Assembly (NCBI GenBank): GCA_022827025.1
Contig: JAJDTT010000290.1
Span: forward strand, 1-36,084
Source: Acidobacteriota bacterium
Lineage (GTDB): Bacteria > Acidobacteriota > UBA6911 > RPQK01 > JAJDTT01
Reading direction: 5' to 3'
DNA: 36,084 nucleotides
The position numbers and the translations under genes are program-made. Under the pieces are notes generated by a model. It saw only the letters and a program-made list of their open reading frames with translations, was not told where the DNA came from and searched no databases. Of the stretch, positions 32,296 through 36,084 are shown piece by piece; position 1 is the first letter of the stretch; each line of letters opens with the position of its first letter.

Positions 32296-33348
32296 CTACC
32301 AGTCGACCCTGAGCCGGGTCCAGCGCACCCCGAACCGGCCCCCTTCCCGGGACCAGTGGGTGGCCAGAAAATCGCCGTCCTGGAGGCGGATGGCCGTGGG
32401 GAACCCGAACTGGAAGCCGCCGTACTCCTCGACACCCCGGCCGGTCGGCCCTTCCTGGCGGGTTCCAGGGTCGTACATCAGCCCCTCGTACTGAATCTCC
32501 CATCCTTCAGGAGAGAAGGTGACCAGGTTCATGACGATCCCCTGGTCCCCGTACCGCCGGTTGTAGAGGACCATCAGCCGGTCGCCGCCCAAGGGGACCG
32601 GCGTCATGGTCTGGCCCCGGATGCCGGTGCTGCGGGGCGCGGTCCAGGTGAGGCCGTCGTCCCGCGAGAGCACGTAGGAGTCCTCCTGGTCGACCACATC
32701 CCCCAAGGTCACGGTCCAACTCGTGGCAATGAGCAGGCCGTCATCCGCCTGGGCCAGCTTCTGCTCCAGGTAACCCAGCTTCCCCTCCGGGTCTTCGAAC
32801 ACGACGGCGTGGCGCGGCCACGTCTCTCCGCCGTCGTCGGAAACGGCCGCCAGGACCTGCTTGCCCAGCGTGTCCGCCGAAACCAGCGTGGCGGCCGGCG
32901 CCAGCAGGCGTCCGGACCGCAGCGGGAGGATGCCGTGAGAGACCTCCAGCTTTCTGTGCCCCTGCATGGGGACGAAACGGGGCGCGGACCAGCTCCGTCC
33001 TCCGTCCGTGGAGCGGAGAAACACGGCCTCGTTTTCCGAATCACCGAACACCTTGGTGGCCCGGGCGAAGTGACGGGATCCGTAGGCGTAGACGGTCCGG
33101 CCGTCCGCCGAAAGGCTCAGCTTCAGCGCGTTGGTGGAGCCTCCGACCCGAGGAAGGAGGGTGCCTTCCACCTCCCAGGTTTCCCCTCCGTCTGTGGACC
33201 GGGCCCAGTCGGAGCCGCCGGTGACGTGAGCGCCGCCGCCCACGTTGAAGGAGCAGAGGATGTCGCCGCCGGGCAGTTGGACGGCCTGGGGAAACGCCGA
33301 CTCCCGCTCGTCGATCCGGCCCGTGCCCACAATCTCGATGGATGCCAT
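32296..33348 (-). CDS. Asp-box (BNR) sialidase-like propeller protein
   Basis: A 350-residue protein with four Asp boxes (SxDxGxTW) at 51-58, 113-120, 170-177 and 228-235, marking a six-bladed sialidase-type propeller. Early residues (ESAFPQAVQLPGGDILCSF) are typical of bacterial exo-sialidase-like proteins of unknown specificity. No signal peptide is visible, so unlike secreted sialidases it appears cytoplasmic. The Arg triad of true sialidases cannot be assigned with confidence. A good ribosome binding site (AAGGAGAA) precedes the ATG. It lies downstream of the Gfo/Idh/MocA gene on the same strand, but a terminator hairpin separates them. Confidence 0.83.
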   Translation of the reverse strand: MASIEIVGTGRIDERESAFPQAVQLPGGDILCSFNVGGGAHVTGGSDWARSTDGGETWEVEGTLLPRVGGSTNALKLSLSADGRTVYAYGSRHFARATKVFGDSENEAVFLRSTDGGRSWSAPRFVPMQGHRKLEVSHGILPLRSGRLLAPAATLVSADTLGKQVLAAVSDDGGETWPRHAVVFEDPEGKLGYLEQKLAQADDGLLIATSWTVTLGDVVDQEDSYVLSRDDGLTWTAPRSTGIRGQTMTPVPLGGDRLMVLYNRRYGDQGIVMNLVTFSPEGWEIQYEGLMYDPGTRQEGPTGRGVEEYGGFQFGFPTAIRLQDGDFLATHWSREGGRFGVRWTRLRVDW

Positions 33349-33440
33349 GGAATTCTCCTTGAATCAGCGTCTCGCGGAGCCCCGTACTGTGGGACGCTCG
33401 ATCACACGCAATCGGCGTCCGGGGCTTACGCGGCGGCCGC

Positions 33441-33479
33441 AGAAAAGAAAAGGCCTGCACCTCCAGGGATGCAGGCCTT
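33441..33479 (-). terminator. Rho-independent terminator after the Gfo/Idh/MocA gene
   Basis: A perfect 10-bp stem (AAGGCCTGCA/TGCAGGCCTT, 33450-33459 and 33470-33479) with a 10-base loop is followed, on the minus strand, by TTTTCTTTTCT (33441-33450). It lies 16 bp past the oxidoreductase stop. It is the only textbook terminator I find in the window. Confidence 0.9.
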
Positions 33480-33495
33480 ATCGAGACAATCGGGT

Positions 33496-34824
33496 TCAGC
33501 CGGCCTGAATCGTCCGCTTGACGGGATCGAAGGTCATGCGCCGGCCGCTCCAATAGGAATCGGTGGACATGATGCAGGCGACGGAATGTCCGTACCCGGC
33601 CTCCACGGGACAGTGCAGCCGCTTGCTGTCACGGGAGCGAACGGCGTCCAGCCAGTTGGCAACGTGGCTTCGCTCTCCCTCAGCATCCGGAATGGGGACC
33701 TGGTCCTCGACCCTGCCCTCGGCCTTGACTCCGCGGCCCGAGAAGTGCCAGGGCACATTAGGATTGGCGCTGGGCTCGGCCCGGCCCTTGCTCCAGTCCT
33801 CCCTGTTGTTGGAACCGCCGGCCTCGAAGCTGCCCAGGGTTCCGTGCACCTGGGTCGCCTTGCCGTACCCGTTGGCCAGGTTGGTGGAGTAGACCATCAG
33901 GAACTTGCGGCCTTCTTTCTCGTACTCCAGAGAGACTTCGATGGTGTCGGCGTTCTCCCGCCAGTCCTTCCAGGCGTAGATGCCGCCGTGCGCCACGGCG
34001 TTCAGAGGATAGGAGGTGCCGGTGAGCATGTGGGCCATGTCGATGCCATGGGTCATCCACTGGTCGATGATGCCGCTGGAGAAGTCCTTCCAGAGACGGA
34101 AGCAGCGGAACACCCTGGGGTCGAAGGGACGGTGCGGCTTCCCCATGAGCCACGTGTTCCAATCCACGTCGCTCTCCTTGATCTTCGCCAGGTCCTGGTC
34201 CGACTTGGCCCAGCGATAGGCGCTGTACCAGCTCCAGTGGAGGTCGACCTTGACCACGTCTCCGATGATCCCGTCGGCGATCATCTTGGCGGCCTGCCGG
34301 TACTTGGGGGAACTTCGCCGCTGGGTCCCGATCTGGACGATGCTGCCCGATTTCTTCACCGCGTCCAGCGCCGCGTTGGTCTCCGAAAGGACGTTGCCCA
34401 TGGGCTTCTCGCAATAGGCGTCCTTGCCCGCGTTGGCGGCCATTTCGAGGATCTGGGCGTGGGCGTGGTCCGGAGTGGCGATGATGAGAGCGTCGATTTC
34501 GGGGTCGTTCACGATCTGCTCGTGATGCTTGTAGACCTTGGGGGTCGTCCCCTGCCGTTCCTCGGTCAGCGCCTTCGCCTGGTTCCGGGCGTCGCTCCAG
34601 ACGTCGCAAACCGCCGTGAGGCGGGCGTTGAAACGCTGGTTATCCTCGAAGAACTCCCTCATGATTCCCCGGCCGCGCCCGCCGGGACCGACGATGCCGA
34701 CCCGGATCTGGCCGTTCGCGTCCCGGGATTTGGCGATGGCGGGAAATCCGGCCAGTGCGAGACCGGCTCCGGCGCCGGCCGAACGGGACAGGAAGGAACG
34801 CCTGTTGATGGAAGATTGACTCAT
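33496..34824 (-). CDS. Gfo/Idh/MocA-family oxidoreductase, Tat-exported
   Basis: 442 residues with a Tat signal (NRRSFLSRSAGAGAGLALAG, RR at 8-9), so it is predicted to fold with its cofactor before export. Residues 40-51 (IRVGIVGPGGRG) are the NAD(P)-binding loop and CEKPMG (138-143) carries the family's conserved Lys140. The C-terminal domain contains IDQWMTHGIDMAHMLTG, with the His region near the sugar site. Members oxidise or epimerise sugars and sugar derivatives; exported ones are abundant in Planctomycetota, Verrucomicrobiota and Acidobacteriota, and some act as redox hydrolases of glycosides with tightly held NAD. Substrate is unknown here. It is divergent from the hydroxyacid dehydrogenase at 34962 and closed by a terminator. 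Confidence 0.93.
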   Translation of the reverse strand: MSQSSINRRSFLSRSAGAGAGLALAGFPAIAKSRDANGQIRVGIVGPGGRGRGIMREFFEDNQRFNARLTAVCDVWSDARNQAKALTEERQGTTPKVYKHHEQIVNDPEIDALIIATPDHAHAQILEMAANAGKDAYCEKPMGNVLSETNAALDAVKKSGSIVQIGTQRRSSPKYRQAAKMIADGIIGDVVKVDLHWSWYSAYRWAKSDQDLAKIKESDVDWNTWLMGKPHRPFDPRVFRCFRLWKDFSSGIIDQWMTHGIDMAHMLTGTSYPLNAVAHGGIYAWKDWRENADTIEVSLEYEKEGRKFLMVYSTNLANGYGKATQVHGTLGSFEAGGSNNREDWSKGRAEPSANPNVPWHFSGRGVKAEGRVEDQVPIPDAEGERSHVANWLDAVRSRDSKRLHCPVEAGYGHSVACIMSTDSYWSGRRMTFDPVKRTIQAG

Positions 34825-34853
34825 GGCTCATACTCCGTCAGGTTTGATCGGCG

Positions 34854-34872
34854 GGTTCCGGTTGTCGGAACC
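34854..34872. promoter_or_regulatory. Inverted repeat in the divergent gap, candidate operator
   Basis: GGTTCCG and CGGAACC (7-bp arms, 5-base gap) lie 30 bp upstream of the oxidoreductase start in the 137-bp gap shared with the divergent hydroxyacid dehydrogenase (34825-34961). A regulator binding here could control both genes. No regulator gene is adjacent, and no clear promoter boxes were found. Confidence 0.4.
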
Positions 34873-34961
34873 GATGGGACAATGTTAGCGAAGCGGGTAG
34901 ACCCCGACAAGGTTCCAACGAACCCAAGACACAGACACTGACCAAGGAATAGGAAACCCCC

Positions 34962-35924
34962 ATGACTCAGAAGAGATTCCTGATCACAGCCCCGGTGGAA
35001 GATGTCGTGATCGAGTTGCTGGAGGCCCATGCTCCGACGGTGACGTCGCCCAGCACCGGCCAGGAGACGTTGTCGGGTCTGCTCCCGGGGACGATCGGGA
35101 TCGTCGCCCGGGGCGAGGCCCGGATCACCCCCGAGCTGGTGGAGGCCGCCCCCGACCTCAGGGTCGTGGGCAGGACCGGCGTCGGTTACGACAACGTGGA
35201 CGTGCCGGCCCTGACCCGCCGGTCGATTCCGCTGATCATCGCCCCGGTCGGTGGATTCTCCGTGGCCGAAGGGGCGCTGGGCATGCTGCTCTGTCTGATC
35301 AAGAACATGCGCGCCATGGACACCGCGGTCCGGGAAGGCAACTGGGACATCCGTTACGACGAACTGGTCGGGGACGTGGCCGGCCACACGGTGGGCATCG
35401 TGGGGATGGGCCGGATCGGTTCCTACCTGGCCAGGTTGCTGCAGCCCTTCGAAGTGGCTGTCCTGGGTTACGATCCCTACGTGGACGCCGAACGGATGGC
35501 CGAGATCGGAGTCCGAAAGGTTGAGCTGAAGGCACTCTTGGCCGAGTCCGACTATGTCTCCTTGCACATGCTCCTGAATGACGAGACCCGGGGCATGATC
35601 GACCGGGACGCGGTCGCCGGCATGAAACGGGGGGCGGTTTTTCTGAACCTGGCCCGCGGCGGCATCACCGACGGTCTCGATACCCTGGCCGACGCCTTGG
35701 ACGATGGACAACTGAGCTATGTGGGGCTGGACGTTTTCCCCACCGAACCTCCCGACGTCTCCCACCGGATTTTCAAACATCCCCGGTGCCTCTTCGCACC
35801 CCACTCCCTGGGCATGAGCGAACTGGCCATGGACCGGGTCGGCCGTTCCTTGGCCAACGACATGCTGGCCGTGTTGGAGGGTAAACGACCCCAGCACTGC
35901 GTCAATCCGGAAGTCTTCGAATAG
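34962..35924 (+). CDS. D-2-hydroxyacid dehydrogenase (phosphoglycerate dehydrogenase-like)
   Basis: 320 residues, cytoplasmic, NAD-dependent. The substrate domain has VVGRTGVGYDNVDVPAL (68-84); the Rossmann domain has GMGRIG at 148-153 and GYDPY at 169-173. Catalytic residues are Arg232 (NLARGG), Glu262 (PTEPP) and His281 (PHSLGMS). It lacks the ACT domain of SerA-type enzymes, so serine synthesis is not implied. It shares only family-level similarity with the dehydrogenase at 12312-13325. A purine-rich AGGAATAGGAAA precedes the ATG. It is divergent from the Gfo/Idh/MocA gene and is followed directly by G-rich hairpin copy 3. An acidic sugar-derived substrate would suit the neighbourhood, but that is inference. 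Confidence 0.92.
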   Translation: MTQKRFLITAPVEDVVIELLEAHAPTVTSPSTGQETLSGLLPGTIGIVARGEARITPELVEAAPDLRVVGRTGVGYDNVDVPALTRRSIPLIIAPVGGFSVAEGALGMLLCLIKNMRAMDTAVREGNWDIRYDELVGDVAGHTVGIVGMGRIGSYLARLLQPFEVAVLGYDPYVDAERMAEIGVRKVELKALLAESDYVSLHMLLNDETRGMIDRDAVAGMKRGAVFLNLARGGITDGLDTLADALDDGQLSYVGLDVFPTEPPDVSHRIFKHPRCLFAPHSLGMSELAMDRVGRSLANDMLAVLEGKRPQHCVNPEVFE

Positions 35925-35949
35925 GAGGGGGGACTTTCCTGTCCCCCCT
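35925..35949. repeat. G-rich hairpin, copy 3
   Basis: GAGGGGGGAC, loop TTTCCT, GTCCCCCCTT, starting at the base after the hydroxyacid dehydrogenase stop. The sequence is nearly identical to copy 1 (21339-21366). The CTTCTTAG that follows is pyrimidine-rich but has no long T-run, so terminator function is possible but weak. Confidence 0.75.
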
Positions 35950-35977
35950 TCTTAGTAACTTCAATTCCCGATGACCG

Positions 35978-36003
35978 TAGGGACACCCCTTGTGGGTGCC
36001 CTC
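35978..36003. repeat. Second palindrome type near the right edge
   Basis: TAGGGACACCC, loop CTTGT, GGGTGCCCTC form a hairpin with one bulge. Its layout is that of short dispersed palindromic repeats. It lies 28 bp after G-rich hairpin copy 3. The last 81 bases of the window (36004-36084) show nothing I can identify. Confidence 0.5.
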
Positions 36004-36084
36004 CGGGGTCGCATCGTTCCCCGGCCGAGCCGTCGCGCCACCCCCCGGCCCAGTAGGGACCGAGTCGTTGGACAGCGGCAACGC

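Noticed and set aside
32200-34941. 913-codon plus-strand open frame across the Asp-box and oxidoreductase genes
   Set aside because: It spans two well-supported minus-strand genes and a textbook terminator, and its translation has no domain.
34962-35924. Calling this dehydrogenase serA
   Set aside because: Too short, no ACT domain, and no serine-pathway neighbours; only the broad family is supported.
1-36084. CRISPR arrays, tRNA and rRNA genes, insertion sequences
   Set aside because: No spaced direct-repeat array, no tRNA-like cloverleaf and no transposase frame were recognised by eye in any gap.

Overview
The window is high-GC DNA from a free-living, Gram-negative-type bacterium. I infer Acidobacteriota. 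Planctomycetota or Verrucomicrobiota are possible, because the most telling genes (PSCyt1/PSCyt2/PSD1 cytochrome-like proteins paired with Tat-exported DUF1501 proteins, Tat-exported Gfo/Idh/MocA oxidoreductase, Asp-box proteins) are shared by these phyla. No rRNA, tRNA, CRISPR array or transposase gene was seen, so the lineage is not fixed by the window itself.

Layout. 1-4260 (minus): a PSD1-type secreted cytochrome-like protein followed by a DUF1501 protein that runs off the left edge. 4399-4534: a long imperfect inverted repeat. 4563-5825 (minus): glutamate dehydrogenase. 6339-12164 (plus): a 1941-residue subtilisin-like protease with four tandem beta-sandwich-like repeats and a probable beta-propeller. 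12312-13921 (minus): an overlapping pair, TlpA-type thioredoxin and a D-2-hydroxyacid dehydrogenase. 14061-16132 (minus): a defence/stability-type patch with HicAB, a ribbon-helix-helix/PIN toxin-antitoxin pair and, one base after the PIN toxin, a chlorite-dismutase-family protein. 16562-21254 (minus): an apparent transport operon of an ABC exporter, a small membrane protein and two overlapping MFS permeases. 21574-22688 (plus): an ECF-like sigma factor overlapping a four-helix membrane protein. 22768-28491 (plus): a second PSD1/DUF1501 pair followed by a DapA/NanA-type aldolase. 28861-35924: a secreted propeller-like protein, a second, differently built HicAB pair, a SAM-methyltransferase-like protein, an Asp-box (sialidase-like) protein, a Tat-exported Gfo/Idh/MocA oxidoreductase and a second D-2-hydroxyacid dehydrogenase.

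How it may work together. The two PSD1/DUF1501 pairs have the same gene order and the same scaffold, but carry different probable carbohydrate-binding inserts between the PSCyt2 and PSD1 domains (LamG-like in one, CBM6/35-like in the other). With the aldolase, Asp-box and propeller proteins, Gfo/Idh/MocA enzyme and hydroxyacid dehydrogenases, this suggests periplasmic attack on complex, probably modified glycans followed by oxidation and cleavage of acidic sugars. That pathway is inference; none of the enzymes has a substrate readable from sequence.

Intergenic DNA is rich in palindromes: three copies of a G-rich hairpin, the long repeat at 4399-4534, a perfect 32-bp palindrome upstream of the sigma factor, and a palindrome lying exactly in the spacer of a candidate hicAB promoter. 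These are the main features that ordinary gene annotation would not report.
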